64,000 nucleotides of DNA from Tetmemena sp. SeJ-2015 (Eukaryota; Ciliophora; Spirotrichea; Sporadotrichida; Oxytrichidae), in contig JAJKFJ010021601.1 of the NCBI GenBank assembly GCA_027382625.1, positions 18,444 through 82,443 of the forward strand, read 5' to 3'. Both the position numbers and the translations under genes were made by a program. The notes beneath the pieces were generated by a model. The model saw only the letters and a list, made by a program, of their open reading frames with translations, did not search any database and had not been told where the DNA came from. The number at the start of each line of letters is the position of its first letter. Position 1 is the first letter of the stretch. This document shows, in pieces, positions 28,466 to 42,754 of the stretch.

Positions 28466-28641
28466 TGATCAGTATTTTAGATAATATCACTCCTATTTAT
28501 TTGAAGGTATAAATTAAGAAAATAAAATTAGATTTGAACACTTCTGACCAATTAAGCAACAAGCTATTCCTCATGACAACAACCACTCTCATTATCCGCA
28601 GTGACTACTCCCAAGCATCACGGCGTAAGAGCCTCACAAGA

Positions 28642-30095
28642 ATGGCTTTTACAGTTTGTCTGTGCTTCTTGATCTCTCAATCATTTGTCTTTTGCTATGA
28701 CGCAGTAACTAATAACACAAACACAGCCCCTGCTGAAGGCAAAAACTTGAACAGCAGCAGTAGCACTTCCTTAAACCTAAATAATTAATCGGATTAAATA
28801 CTCACCCCAGCCAATTATAACCAAAGTAATCCGAATAACTCAAGTCCAACAACGACGACAAATAATGATACTATTAAGGGCAGCCAATAGCAGTAGAGTA
28901 TTTAGAAAAATAGTGAGTCACTAAACATCACTCAGAGCAAGACCCCACCCGCTAACAAAACTCAGAAAGGAAGCAAAGGGTTTGAGAATGTGGCGCAAAA
29001 GATTTCAACAATAAGTCAAGCTATGGTTGATCTTATTAAGAACAAGACTGATTTGTGGGAACCGATTGAGCCCGCTTCAAATCCATTCAAAAACTTTACT
29101 AAAGATGATTTCAAAAAGCTACTTTAAAATGATGATAAATATTTGAGTCTACTTTTCTTTTTATGATTAATTTAACTTGGAGTGAGTAACAGAACACCTG
29201 GTTTTATATTACAAGAAGGCTCTTACTATAGACCCAAGGTAGCAGCTTTTACTTCAATGCCTAAGTTTTATGACACAAGAAAGGTCTATGGGAAGTGCAT
29301 CCATCCTCCCATCGACTAGGTGAAGTGTTCAGCCTGCTGGGCTTTTGCTATCGCTTAAATCGTAGGCGACAGATTCTGCATAGCCAGCAACAAAACTGTG
29401 GACGTTGTGCTCTCAGTTCAAGCTCTGATTTATGATAATAGTTTTACACTTCCTTTGTGATTTTTGATTTCTTGTTTGTACCCTGATTACTTTGGGTGCA
29501 AGATAGGTGTGATCGACACAGGCTTTTAGTACATGACGACCACTGGCATAGTAACAGAGTCTTGCTTCCCATTCTCAGCCCAGGAAGGAGAAAACTCCAC
29601 CCTAGAGGCTTGCCAATAATTAATTTTCTATGTTCTTTACTTTGCAGAACTACTTGTGTTAATCCAAAAGAGAAATTTAGAAAGTATAGATGTGCCAGAG
29701 GATCTTACCGAGTCGCAGAAGGTCCCAACAACATTTATTAAGATGAAGAAATATTTATTTAATGAAAGTGCATTAAGTCTATGCTGCTTGAGAAGGGAAG
29801 TTTGTTCGTGACGTTCGATGTGTACGATGACTTCTTCAACTACAAGAGAGGCATCTATAAATACACTACAGGCGATCTAGCTGGCTATCATGCTGTCAAG
29901 TTAATCGGGTGGGGCTATGACTGGTTCAGAGACACCAGCTATAAACATTCAAGAGTTTTAAAGACTATATATTGAGCTACTACATAATAGAGAATTCATG
30001 GGGAGCAGAGTGGGGCATGAATGGTTTCTTTTACATAGCCTGTGGGGGAGGTGAACGTGGACAAGTTTGGTTACACCTGTGATCCCCAACTCTGA
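28642..30095 (+). CDS. Cathepsin-B-like cysteine protease (peptidase C1A), secreted
   Basis: Met at 28642 gives MAFTVCLCFLISQSFVFCYD, a typical signal peptide; an in-frame ATG at 28573 is an alternative that would bury it. A ~150-residue Asn/Thr/Ser-rich region with many N-x-S/T sites precedes the propeptide-like KGFENVAQKISTISQ. The mature enzyme shows KVYGKCIHPPIDQ, then KCSACWAFAIAQ with the catalytic Cys, DRFCIAS, GYHAVKLIGWGYD with the catalytic His and IIENSWGAEWGMNGFFY with the catalytic Asn. These match C1A peptidases, closest in style to cathepsin B. IESs or introns interrupt at about 29130-29180, 29455, 29620 and 29940. Near the end a G5 run (30044-30048) shifts frame: with one base fewer the tail reads EVNVDKFGYTCDPQL to TGA 30093-30095, as expected for the family. 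It converges with P2. Confidence 0.88.
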
Positions 30096-30276
30096 AATTT
30101 ATTTGCGAATAAATCATTCACTCTCTTTAGTTGTCATTCTTCACTCAAGAATGTTACTTGCTTTGGTAAAGTATTTTAAGATATTGGTTAACTTTAAAAT
30201 TTTGTGTTGAAATTCGATGAGAGGTTTGAAAGGCATTTAACTGTGATGCTTGCTTGGTGAATAAATGATGAATAGT

Positions 30277-33200
30277 TCAGTTTGAGTAGAATTTGTCTAA
30301 GAGAAGTTGAAATTGCTACTCTAGGTATTGCACGTCTTGAGACACCCCATACTCTGTGAATACGTCTGAAAATATTGCAAGGAAGAAAGTGAAGAAGATT
30401 ACTGTGAAAAGAAATTCGATTTATTTTGAATTATTTTTGTTTGTGAAGGGCATGAAATAGTAGTAAACCAAAATGGGAAGGATTTTTTTTAAATAAAGAT
30501 CATTACATTAATTTAATAGCATTCGTAAAAGCACCGAAACACTCCATGAACTAGAGTGATTGGATTGTAAAACTTCTTGTAGTTTTCATTTGCAGGTTTG
30601 TCCTCGTTTATAATTAGTTTGATTTACTTGCTCTTCATCATCTTCTTAATCTCTAGCTTCTAGAGTGATTTGGCATAGAAAGTGTCGATCTGCGCTATCA
30701 TTGCTAGGGATAAGAATAGTTTAAAGCATTCTATTTTTAAAGATATGTAGTCGATGATCACTATTTAAATTTAGGCATTTTTCTATTTTATCACATTCGA
30801 TACTGAATCCTATTCACAAATTAGCAGAATGCACATGAACTCAGTTCCTATGTTTACTCAAAATACTCAATTAACGAATAGGCACCCTATTTTATTTACA
30901 GTAAGTTGAAGAAGGCTGATAAAGACCATAGATAGTCGGAAAGAGCGACTGTGAATCATCAGTCTCGCGTAGTTCATCATTTGCAGAGCCTGTCTTACTT
31001 CTCTGTCTAACTGAAAGTGCAATACTGCCGCGCAGATCAGTCTAGAAATGAACACAGAAAATTTAAAAAGCGATTATAAAAGTTCAAATATTGAGAAAAC
31101 TCTTCTCTGGCTTTTTGTGGAGAGACGCTGTCGAATTCAACATTTTCAAAGACCATGATTATCAGCACTATCTATATCACGAAGATGAACATGCAGCTGC
31201 CCATCAGCTTCTAAGCAAGCAACAGAGTAGTTGGGAATGTGTCGTCGAACTCACAATTCTCATCCTCACTTGAATGCGAGGGCCTCGAGCTAAAAAAAAT
31301 ATCAACTAATTTAAAAGCTTTCATCTTCAAAAGTGAACTTCTGGGAAACTGCCATCCTTAAAAGAAAGAGAAATTAGAGATCGGATTCTTCTCTGGTTGA
31401 ATGAGCTTCCCTAGCTCCGCTCCCCTTCTACAATTTATCCCCTTTATTAATTAAAGAAGCTTTCCTCATCGAACTATCGCACGTAAATCGATACTTGCTC
31501 CTTCTTGGCTTGCGCTTACTAATCCAACAGATAGAAGCTGCAGAAAGTGAGAGCGTATATATCTATGTCCATCGTGACTTTGTTTGTAAACTTGGATTCT
31601 AACTTTTATCTTCTTGTATTCTTTGAATTAGCTTGTGCTCTGCACTCACTCAAATATATATCAACTGTAACAGTTTAATAAGAAAGATTGGGTTGACTTG
31701 TGAGTGGTCTTTACTGTGTCTCATAGCTATGTACTTGGTGAAATAAAGTAGTCCATAAGAGAAGAGTACCCCAACGAAGATCATCACCCAGTAACGCCTA
31801 AGAGTCTCCTTTTTTACCGATTATGAACAGCTCGTAAACTATAAATAGTACATCTACCGCCATTATACTCCAGATAACCAATCGAACGTGCTTTATCCAG
31901 CTTGGTAAGATCAATATAATTTAGAAGGGAAAGCAATACACATATATTGATCAGGAAGGTGAAGTTGTTGAGAAGAAATATCATCCATAGGCTGCAAGTT
32001 GCTATTATCAAATAATCTCTTATAAAGCGAATTGACATTTTATCAGGATCAGTAGAGGTAAATAAAGGCTCTTTTCTATTTCATGTGGGATCTCAAGGTA
32101 TTAAAGTAAACTGCTAAATGAGTTAAAGATTTTAGTCGGTATCTATTTAAATATACAAAGACGTAGATAGTAAGGACCATGATTTAAGTGAAAAACAGAA
32201 ACTTAAATAATTTCTAGAATGAAGAGGTTTATAAACTTCTGGAGATGAGTGTTAGTGATGACTAAGAAATCTCTATTCTAATTTTGAGGATCCCAAAATG
32301 AGGAAGCATCATAGTACTTATTCGCTACTGAATTCCTCCTCATCATCTTCGTTAACTTCTGATCGTATATGGAACTCTTGGAGTGAAGGAGCATCCTGGA
32401 CGTCTCTGAAGAATTGATGGAGTTAAACTTCTTTTGTGAGATGACAGAGGATTTGTTAATTTTTACAGACACTCCTTCTTCATGCTAAATGCCTAAATGT
32501 GGATAAATTTATCATGCTTGAAATCTTCACTCTCTTCTTAGATTTCTACTTCAGACCTGCCTAGCTTTGGTGTTTTCTTGGAGTTTACATTTTGCTCTGG
32601 ACTTGTGTTTCTCCTACTCGTTGAGCATATAACTGAGCCCTTCCTCTCATCAAATTGGGATTTCTTCAAAACGAAGAAGGTCGCTGTCTCTTACCTGTCT
32701 ACTTCAAAGTCGTCTACATAATTAAAGGTAATCATTTTTTATGATGTTAATTTGTTCTACGACTAAAGTCTTTATCTTTAGCCTGAACATGTATTGGAGA
32801 AGGAGGAACACAACAGTCGCCAACAAAGCTATGTAGTAATAGGCTATTTCTTAAATAAGAATGATAGAGAAGTGGTAAAATAATTTCCAAAAGAAGCCAC
32901 TGTTCTGCTCTAGCGAATTCCAGCTGCTCGTTATAAAATGTACTATTAAAATTATTCAGATGCTTTAATTGTAATCTTGAGTCTGGCTTGCTGAGGAGTG
33001 AACAGGGGATACTCTGCTTAGAATGAGTCTATGATTTTCTGAATGTCTGAATCGTTTGTGTCTGATTGCACGAACTCAATTTGCGCATACAAGATGGCTC
33101 CTTAGTAAGTGAGTGCGCTTAGGATGTCAATAGTATATGAAAGCCAACCTTGTATCCGAATATTGAGATCACAATCTTAAAAAAATATACACTCTTTCAA

Positions 33201-33444
33201 AGTCATAATTTTAAGAATCTTGATGTACTCTAGTAGGAAGGATATGTAGTGCACTATCAATAGTATCCCAATGGTGGATGCCTTGGAGGAGAATTAGAGC
33301 TCTCCCTTAATCAAAAGATAATCATGAAAAGAGAGAGATGAGATTGTAAATTGAAAGCACTGAGAGTGCAAGAGCGAAGCCAAACTGGAAGTAAATGTTT
33401 TGGCTGGGAATCTTATAGCCGTGGATGGAGTCAAGTAATTTCAT
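30277..33444 (-). CDS. Multipass membrane protein, family member P2
   Basis: The minus strand starts MKLLDSIHGYKIPSQN (ATG 33442-33444) and ends QFQLLLDKFYSN with TGA 30277-30279. Recognisable blocks in order include FGFALALSVLSI, the middle segment FTFLINICVLLSLL, IWSIMAVDVLFIVYELF (equivalent to P1 IMANMLYMAV), RRYWVMIFVGVLF, REVRQALQMMNYARLM and VYYYFMPF. Blocks are separated by many AT-rich interruptions with candidate pointers, mostly unresolved. It lacks the GC-rich insertion found in P1. Homology to P1 is clear at the amino-acid level; function is unknown. Confidence 0.7.
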
Positions 33445-33717
33445 GATGATTAGCAATCAATCTCTTATAATATCCCTCAACACTAAAATAATATCTACAA
33501 TTGTTACCCCACACTTCCCCAAATTATTATTATGAAATAGAAAAGCTAAATTCAACATTTAAATTAGCTTAGGTGACACGGGAAGAAAATAAATTCACAT
33601 ACACAAAGATGAATCTGTCCGTCTTACAGTAGTAGAATTGAATTCTTAAATGAATAATGATAAGTTTCATAATGTTTAGTTTCAGAGTAGAATAACTTTG
33701 TCTTTGTAATAAATTCA

Positions 33718-36700
33718 TCATTGTGAGTCTTCAATAGTCTTTTTTACAAAGTAGAGGATGGCAGGTATGGTGTGGTCGCATAAGTACAGGTCACTTATGA
33801 TCTCTCTGTCGCTGTCTTCTGTGAATATCCCCAAGAAGAAGGAGTAGAGGAAAGTTAGGAAGATCGCTAGTAAAAGCCATGAAGTAGTATTCTTAATAGA
33901 AACTACATTTATTAAGATCTATTTTAAATTTTATCATGGATAGTAAACTATAGCACCTATTTATAATGATAGATAAATTGCGATAGTGTTTAATAGACAG
34001 AGTAGAATATCTTAATAACTCCCGAGAAGAGAGTCACTGGGCTTAGCAGTTTCTTATAGAGAGGTACGCCTTTTCCAGTATCCTCAAATACTAGGTTGCT
34101 GAAACGACAGTCCTCTATTTACCTGAAAACTTCATACTTGTGCAGTGTCGAAGCAAATAAGTTGTCTATCTGAGCTATGATATAAAGGGACAGGAAGTTT
34201 ACTATGATAGATAAATAAAAAGCTGTTAATTATTTGCTTATGATATCTTACACGCCCTCTATACTGCAAAGTAGGATATAGAAAACTTATTAAGGATTAG
34301 TAATTTAATTGAGGATGATATTGACCACTTCAGTGGAGAGAGCCATGGAGAGCTACATGAAGCTGACAGAAATCATTTTGAATCTGTTCGTTCGGCTATT
34401 CTTGATCTTCAGTCTTGCGAAGTTCAGCATGTTCAAAGACTCAATATAATTATCAGTGTATTAAATTTCCTAATTTTTCTTTTTAAGACTGCAGAACCTC
34501 AGACTGCAGCTGCATGTGCAAAAGGGCTGAACAGAGCAGTCTTGCTAATACTATTTCGAAGAATCTATAACCAATGAATAGCGATTCATAAAATTTAATA
34601 ATCTAGCTTCAGGGATAGAGTAGTCTATTTCTATTTGTTCATACACTAGAGCGAGAAGTCTGAAATTTATTTTATCGATCAATGAGAGAAGTGTAGACTG
34701 AATGATGAAGACGAAGAAAGAGTAGCCAAGGAGAACATTTGCCTACTCTTGATCTATAGGGATCATCTAATCTGGTTCCTTGTCCTCACCAACGACTCTT
34801 GCGAATCTTATTGAAAAAGGACTTCTGCTTTAACTGTAGGAAGATGGCCTCAAAAGATTAAATTAAAAGCACGGAACTCCTAGACATTGAATAAGGTACA
34901 AAGTTAAAGTGTTGCTTTTTTAAATTGAAGGCTTTTTTATATCATGGTTGGCGTTATAGTGAGAAGACCTTTGAGACTACTTTGAAACGGTTCTAATATC
35001 TTTCTTCTAGTTTATCTTCTCTCCTTTAAACTCATCGAGAGTGTAAAAGCTGGCGAAGGTCATGGAGTAGATATCAATCGTCAATTTATAAGGAAATTAA
35101 ACTTTACTTTTAAATTACACTCTGTGTTGGACTTCAAGCAGCAGTTGTTGCTTTTGATGGCCCACTGCCTTGAACTTAGCCTTAATCTTGTTGTTTCTCT
35201 TTTTATGTCTTTTCATGATATACTTTATGGCTCTCTTGCTCACATAGGTCCAAATATAAGAGAGGACCACCCCTATGAAGCAGTAGGTGCAATAGCTCCA
35301 AAGAGTCTGCAAAATATTCTTCTAGTGTAGCACTACAATCTTATTGCAAATAAAAAGAAAGACAAATATTTATCAAAAGATTATTCAATCATGAAGATCT
35401 GAGCTGCTATCATACCGCAGATCATAATGAACAAGAAAGGCTAAGTTTATATATAAGAAATGCAATTTTAATAGCTTGAAGCATTTCACGCATCTCTAAA
35501 GTCTTAGATGTTTCAAAAATTCATGATTATATTTTAAAGATGTGAGAAGTAGTCAAAGATTAGGTAAATAGTTGAGAAGCTGAAGAGTGCTATTTGTAGG
35601 AAGAGGGTGTACTTCAAGGTGTGATATCTGGAGTCAACTCCAGTCATTGACTCATACAAACTTACTAAATCATCCACTGATTTTAAATTACTACTTGGGT
35701 CTAATTGGTAGAATGGGTGGAGCTCGTTTATTTCTCTCGAGGACTCGTATTCATCATTACAAAATATTTTAAACTTTGAGTTTTCTAAAAAAATTTATCA
35801 ATAAAGTAAACAATTTTATTATATTTAAACTGGTAAAATATATTCTCATATATTTATTATGCATATAAGCGGCATGCCACAGCAAACCATATAAAAAATG
35901 AGCATATATTTTAATATTTGCTCATATGTGTGATAAAGTTAAGAGCCTGATCTCGGGCAACAATAAGATAATCTTAGTTCAGGAATTCAGGATCCAATAT
36001 TTAGTTCTTAATTCTGAACTACTTCTAAGCATCTTTGTACTCCTCATACTCCTTAACCCATCGAGGAGGCTCTTACTAAGCTTGCTGCACTTCATTCAAC
36101 GAGTCTGATGTTTCTAACTTTAAACAATTATAAAAATTAGCATTACTACTTTCCCTCTTCTTGCTCCTCCTCTTTTATATCTTCATCAGCCTCCTATCCT
36201 GATTAAACTAAATCAAGAATTATAAAGTATTTGTGATTGCGAGTTGATAGAGTAGTTGATTTTAGTAGCTATAGTTTAAGATTGTGCCTATTTTAATCTA
36301 TTACTTTCTTCTTCCTCCTCCACTCTTTGAGTATTTCGCTTGCTGACTTGAGCACTGACCGTACTTGCACTTTTCAATATAGTGCTTGCCTGCTTACTTA
36401 GATAGTCGTAGTTTTTTACTTTCTTGAATATGGGCACTTTAAATTGAAACTAAAACATTTATAGTCATTCTAATTAATTATATTTTTATGACTTTAAATT
36501 TGATGCCGAAGAAGAAATCTAGTAGCAAGAATATCATGACACTCACCAGACTGAGATAGTAGAAGGTGACTTCAATCAACTGCCAGGCGAAGATTTTGCT
36601 GTCTTTCAACTGCAGGCTGCTCAATTTAACCATAGTTTGAAAGTCCTGAGAGTCTGATCCCATCAGCTCCTTCAAAGCATTGATGTTTTACAGATCTTAG

Positions 36701-37095
36701 CTTTCTTCTAAAAATAATCCTTAATGTAGTTTTATAAATATATTAAGCTGGCTAGTAGTTTGACTTGAACGTAGAGGATACCGCCCAAATAAATCACAGC
36801 CCCTACTATCTCGAAAATTAAAAATAAAAGATAATGATAAATTGAGCCGAGTCCATCATCCTACTTCATCACACGCGATCTTACTATCTTTGTGTAGTCT
36901 ATTAAGTAAACTAGGATGTGAACTACTAGCATAATTCCCACAGAGGAGTCACTTGATTTCATTTCAATGTCTTCAGCCAGCAAAAATATAAATGCTTATA
37001 AGCAAGAGGTAAATAGTGAGAAGACCCAAAGAGAATTGAAAATGAAGGAGTTAAGAGGGATACTTATAGCCCTGAAGTGGATCCAAGTGCTACAT
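33718..37095 (-). CDS. Multipass membrane protein, family member P3
   Basis: ATG 37093-37095 opens MQHLDPLQGYKYPSQLLH, the family signature. The block LVYLIDYTKIVRSRVMKQDD is followed by hydrophobic IYHYLLFLIFEIVGAVIYL, and the FMAF-type segment lies near 33880. The C-terminus LTFLYSFFLGIFTEDSDRE ends VKKTIEDSQ with TGA 33718-33720. Many IES-like interruptions occur. It is tandem with P2 and P4 on the same strand, with about 200-300 bp spacers. Confidence 0.65.
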
Positions 37096-37292
37096 TACCT
37101 TATTTATTTTTACAATTCTATTTTCACCTTTGCCAAAATTGATTTATCCAATAACTAATCTTTAAATTTAATATCAGACTCTTTTGTATGAATAGGAATT
37201 TATCTCAACTCATAAAAGGTATTTTATAATATTCAATTAAAGTTAAAGTTCATCTTAGGTTTTAATCTGACTAGGAATTGCTAATGTTCATA

Positions 37293-40200
37293 CTCAGGAG
37301 GAATTTAAGCTGTCTAAGTATGCCTTTAAATAATAGACAAAGGCAGGGAACTGCTTGTCTACTATATAAACCAACTAGTGAAAATCTCCATCTAGAGAAA
37401 ATATATCATTGTAGATGTAGAAAAAGAACGAATAGAATACTGCAGTAAATAAATAACAAAGTCCTTTTTATAAAGGATATAAAGTAAATGCCATGAAGTA
37501 GTATCACAGAAATAAACTATATTTAAAACATAATTTCTTAAACTTTATAAGTCTAAAATAATAAACTAATTGCAAAGATTAAAAAATTAAACTTACAAAA
37601 TTCTTACACCTCATTATTGAAGATCAGATACAATAATTTTTAACTTTAACTGAGAATAATAAACTCTTTTTAATTCATTTAGATAAATAAACTGATTTTC
37701 ACAAGTTTAGTAAGTGGAGTAAAGAAATTTGCAAGAGTTTATTATGATGTTGAGAGGACTTAGAAACCTCTTTACAAACGACTGCTTCGGCTGATTGTCT
37801 TAGAAAGAAAGTCCATTGAATTTGCCCTCTTCTATGTCCTAGATGATCTCCTAGTTTTATAGAGTAGAGGCGAATAGATTATCAAGTGTGGCTATCACAT
37901 ATAGAGACAAGAAGTTAATTATGATGTCTTGAACTTAAAAAAGAATTATTTTGCTAAACTGATTCAAGGCTGCACAACAGAATGATATTTGTGATCTCTG
38001 TAGCAAAAGCAATGGCAAACTACATAAAAGCTACTAAAAGCATTTTGAATCTATAGGAGGAGCTTTCACTAATCTCCTGCCTCACGAACAATAGAAGGCA
38101 TAGGGATTATGTATAAAGTTTTAATGATTGGTAAATATCAGCTTGAAGTTACATGTGTAAGATGGCAGCACATAATAGCCTTGCAAGTAATATATCAAAG
38201 CTTGAGGTTGCTCCAGTATTCAAAATGTAGAAATTATTTTATCCTGAACTTGAGAGCTGATATCTCGAAGAATCAAAAAGATCAGAATATTTTACACCCC
38301 AAAAACAAATAGAGAGTATGCAAAGAGCACGTTTGAAGATTTATTGTTTACTACGTTCATCAATTTAGGAGCCTCGTCTACACCATGAACTTTTTCTAAT
38401 TAGATTATATCTTTTATTTAAATTAGGGAGGTAGATGAAATTTATTTGGCTCATTAGGTTTTTATTATGCTCTATTCGTTTGCAGCCTGATTAATTCTTG
38501 TATTTGCTCTTCCTTTTCCTCCCTTCGCTTGATCATAGTGTAGCATGTTGCGAACGTCATAGAGTATATGTCGACTGACAGTCTAACTTAAATAAGACTA
38601 TTTATGCGTATTTACTTTTTGGAAGGGAATAGTCTTTATACTCTCCTTTATATACTCAATCACCTTGAATTAGATATCGATAGTTATTTAAACTTAATTA
38701 AATTATTGAATTTGGAAGTTTTGTCTGTTCTTAGCTGCTCTCCAACTTTTTCTTCCAGAACAGTTTCTTAAAAACTCGTACAGTAACCTTTTCTAGGAAA
38801 TAGGAAAATATATGCCCAAATATATAAAGCAAATCATCATCCACAGTCTCTCTTCAACTTAAAATTAGATTGTTCTTAATTAAAATTAATATGCCAACTC
38901 GATGTATTTGTATAACAACAAGCATAAAATTTGGAAATTTTTGCTTTAATAATTTATTTATAAAGATGATGTAGAGAAACAAGCAGTACCAAAAACCCAT
39001 GAAAATTCTAATAAACAAAAAAATATTCTTGGGATGCTTTAAATAAGTAATGATTTAATTAATTTTTCTACTCATTTACACTCTATTAATATTAAATGAA
39101 TAATTCTAAAGGGCCTTCGTATCTTATCTACTCTAATATAAGTGAAAATGTCTAGAAAAGAATAGACAAAGAGGAGCCCAAAGAAAACAATTTAAACTAT
39201 GAGCGCTTATTACAAAGTGTGCCATTCCTACTATTAGAACTCTTTTGCGAATTTACTCTACAAAAGCTCAAAGTCTTCTTTTTAATAAGTTATATAAATA
39301 TGCATATATTTTAGATTAAAAAGTCTGTCTTTGTATCACTATTAGTATAATAATCATTCTCAGGTGGAAGCAAATATTGACTAAATAATCTTTAAAGTTG
39401 TAAAATATAATTAATCATCTATAAAACACTCAATTGTTGAGAACAGAAATTTAATTTATTGATAGATTTGATAATTATAAAATATAATTATTGAAAAAGA
39501 ATTGTCCCTAAATTTTAATAAACCAAATAAATTAAATTGATAGTAAGGAAGCATAAAAATGAGGATGCCTTAAAATAACAAATAGTTTTAGCCTAGACAG
39601 ACTAGAGAAGTAACGAAATGGTTCGCCTGCTCATTTGAAGTAATTAGAATATCCTAATTGTAGTAGTCTTCTTCGAATAGGCACAGCTTTCTTTTGTATT
39701 TGTCCTTGAATTACTTATAATCTCTCTCTTCCTTCAGCCATTAGGGCTCTTTATTTACAAACGCAAATCATAATTTTAAAGATGTAATTTTCGGGTTATC
39801 CGCCTTCAGAAGATAAAGAAATTATTTTTAACATTTTATGTATTTCTTTTTTTATTATAAATAATATATGAAGGAGTTGTTTTAAATGCAAAGTTGTATT
39901 TTTAAAAATTTTAAATTAATTAATTGATTGAATTAAAGGTAAATAAACAGTTAAAATCAAAATATAAACCTTATATGATTTTATTATTATCTCAATGATT
40001 GTTTACCGTTTTAAGTGTTTCACTTTTATTATTTTTTAGATTGGTCTAGCGTTGGAGTATTTTTATAGCAAATTAAAAAATAAAATAAACCTATAGACAA
40101 AAATAGAAATATACTGCCTTTTTCTTCATAATCTTCTTAATTATTATATTAATTTTGATAAAACATATATCTTTGTTTAACTCTTAGAGACAATCTTCCA

Positions 40201-41296
40201 TAAAATTTACCAGCACACCTTCTATACTCTCTAAAACGTAAATTCATTCCTATAATTTGTAATTAAATTCAAACTAGTTCTTTGTAAAATGATCTAAAAT
40301 AATTGAAGTATTTATACGAAATAAATTTAATTATAACAAAACACTCCTAATTATATAAAATTTGCATTTATTCTATTGTCTCTAATTAATTCATCCATAT
40401 AATTGTAAAATAGAAACAGTGTTTATGGATTTTTATATACTAATTAGAATTTTTAGCTAGCTTAAATCTCTTGAATTAAAAAAATCAATTTTTTGATTGT
40501 TTTCATCTATAATGAAGATGAGGATTCAACTTTCTTAAAATTTAAAATTTTTAGGAAAATATTTTCTGAACCACAGGTAATTTATGCTTGAGGCCAAAAA
40601 GGAAACAACACATGAGATATGCAAGAAGACAAAAAATGCACATGAAGTAGTAGAAGATTTCTATCACTTGCTAAACAATAATTCATTATATATTTGAACC
40701 TTGCCATTAGTAGTGCCTCTTAGATTCAAGAAAGGCATTAAAGAATTTTATAATTAAAGTAAGTAAGTTTTATCTATCTTATATATTAGAATGATACTAT
40801 CAATGCCACATCCTAAATCGTATCTAGTTAATTCTCAAAGTTATTCACTTCTTCTGATGTCGAAAAAATAAATATATTACAAACTTGAGGTAACCTTTAC
40901 TTGCGAGTAGGTCACGCAACCCATGAATATGAAAGCTATCAAACTTTACAAGATAGCGTTGATCAATAAAATTAAAGAAGCAAACATTTTTAGAGCATAC
41001 ATTATAAATGATCCCATCATCTTCGGATTTAAGTTTAGATCTTACTCTGATAATGAAATTTGTAATAAAGGCGAATCCGTGAGCTACAAGGAGCACAGTC
41101 GGGGAGTAGTCGAATTTTTCATAATTTATATCCCCTTTGATTAGGATAGTAAAATGTTTATTTAAATTTAGGAGTATAGAGGTCATAACCAGTAGACATA
41201 AATTTATCAAGAGTTTAAAAATTTAATTAGACCAAACTGAATATGTGTGAGTTGAGAGGGGAATTTGTAGCCTTGAAGAGGATCTTTATGTTGCAT
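37293..41296 (-). CDS. Multipass membrane protein, family member P4 (AT-rich)
   Basis: ATG 41294-41296 opens MQHKDPLQGYKFPSQLTH. It then reads NLCLLVMTSILLNLNK, DYSPTVLLVAHGFAFITNF and IIRVRSKLKSEDDG, and towards the 3' end AVFYSFFFYIYNDIFSLDG before TGA 37293-37295. Coding pieces are short and the whole unit is markedly more AT-rich than P1. It is the closest relative of P5; several hundred bases align between the two, including around 38100 and 43790. Whether it is still functional cannot be judged from the window. Confidence 0.55.
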
Positions 41297-41890
41297 TTTT
41301 ATAATTGCCCTTTAAGTAATTATAAATTTAATTAAAGTTATTAGATACTGAATCGACTTAAATTTTGAAATGTAATCTTAAAATCATAGTTTAAAGCTAA
41401 AAGATTTAATTGGTGACAAAATTATTTAAATTAAGTTTCGATCTAAAACAAATATCTACTAGTTTTTTATTTTAACAGGCTAAAAATAAATAATTTCATT
41501 GCTCTTGATTATTTAGCTATTAAAAATAAGGAAATTAATTTAACCAGAGACTGAATATCTTGAGATTTTTCTTGCCTCTATTTATTTAATAAGTCTCTCT
41601 TTTTAATTGTTCATAGCTGTGATAAATATACTTACACTCTTAATTTTTGTGATAATACCTTTTATCTTAATTCATTTCATAAAGGTTTATAAAAAGGATA
41701 AAAATAGTGAAGATATTCAAATTTTATAAAATTATCTTCCCCTACTAATTTACTAAATTAATTTGATTAAATAAATCTTAATCATTTAGTAAATATGGCG
41801 TTCTTTAGACTCATTTTAGCTCTCAGTAATTATTTGATTTGTCTAAATAAATCAATAATTCTTAAGTAAATTATTGAAATTCAAATAACT
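41297..41890. other. AT-rich intergenic spacer upstream of P4
   Basis: About 600 bp of AT-rich DNA up to the inverted-repeat element. No gene, RNA or repeat is recognised. Confidence 0.55.
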
Positions 41891-41946
41891 ATAGGTTGAA
41901 TACAATTGGTGAATTGCCAGCTGTAGAAACCTTAAATAAACGACTA
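41891..41946 (+). repeat. Left terminal inverted repeat of the 920 bp element
   Basis: A 56 bp arm starting ATAGGTTGAATACAATTGG; pairs with 42755-42810. Confidence 0.85.
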
Positions 41947-42131
41947 GAGATTAGCTTTAACTTAAGGTAGAGTTAGATTAATAGCGATTGTAAAAAGTGA
42001 GTGAGCTGGCACTATGATTTATTAAATGAGGTTGCTTTATTAAATTAGAAGCAATATTAAACATAAGAAGCAGCACATGCCTTTCCAAGGAACATACACT
42101 CCGCAAGACGGAAATCGACGACGAGAACAGC

Positions 42132-42620
42132 ATGCTTGCCGAAGACGACCACTTCAGACCTACCTCCCAGAGGTGCCAGCACCTGAAGATAAATAATAAC
42201 ACCACACAAGGAAGGACTGTAGTCGTGACTACTACTGCCTACAAGGAAGATGGACTCGACAGTGGATTTGCAGCTAGGAATGATTCCGATGAGCCTCCTT
42301 GGCGCACAACATGCGACGTCGGATTTGACTTCAAATGCCAGGAAAGATTCGAAGACCTCTACTGCCAACTCGAGGACAACCACCCTCCCGCGCCTTAGGG
42401 TTGGGACTACCTGTGCTTGTCTCGCTGAATGAACTTGAAGCGTGTGCAGAAGCCCCTGGAGGAGAATTTAGCAGACAGCTTCGATCCCGTTCGCCAAATC
42501 TCGTACCCTCTTGTATTCAAGGGAATCATCAGCGTTCTTAGATTATCCACGCTCTACATGGCCTTCTTCTACATGTCAGTCATGGTCTACACATTGGGAG
42601 AGTACACAGTTTAGCAGGTA
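42132..42620 (+). CDS. GC-rich coding island, hypothetical protein with one hydrophobic segment
   Basis: An open frame, starting at or upstream of ATG 42132 (MLAEDDHFRPTSQ), reads through TTTAYKEDGLDSGF, CDVGFDFKCQERFEDLYC and DNHPPAPQGWDYLCL. An in-frame TGA near 42426 can be removed as an 18 bp IES with in-phase CTTG pointers, giving KRVQKPLEENLADSFDPVRQ and a hydrophobic stretch (LYMAFFYMSVMVYTL). Codon third positions are strongly G/C, unlike flanking DNA. The end is undefined because no TGA follows soon. No family is recognised, and the alternative frame opening MRLLYQIR is also open for a while. It is probably MDS material of some macronuclear gene lying inside the inverted-repeat element. 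Confidence 0.5.
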
Positions 42621-42754
42621 CTTGGTCTTTTTAAGTAAATCGCAGTATATCTCTACTTGTAATCAAATATCCTCACTGGATTTCATTTTTGCACAGATGG
42701 TTGTTTAATTATTCTCCACAATCATAAAGCAGAACAAAGCACTTCTCAAATTTT

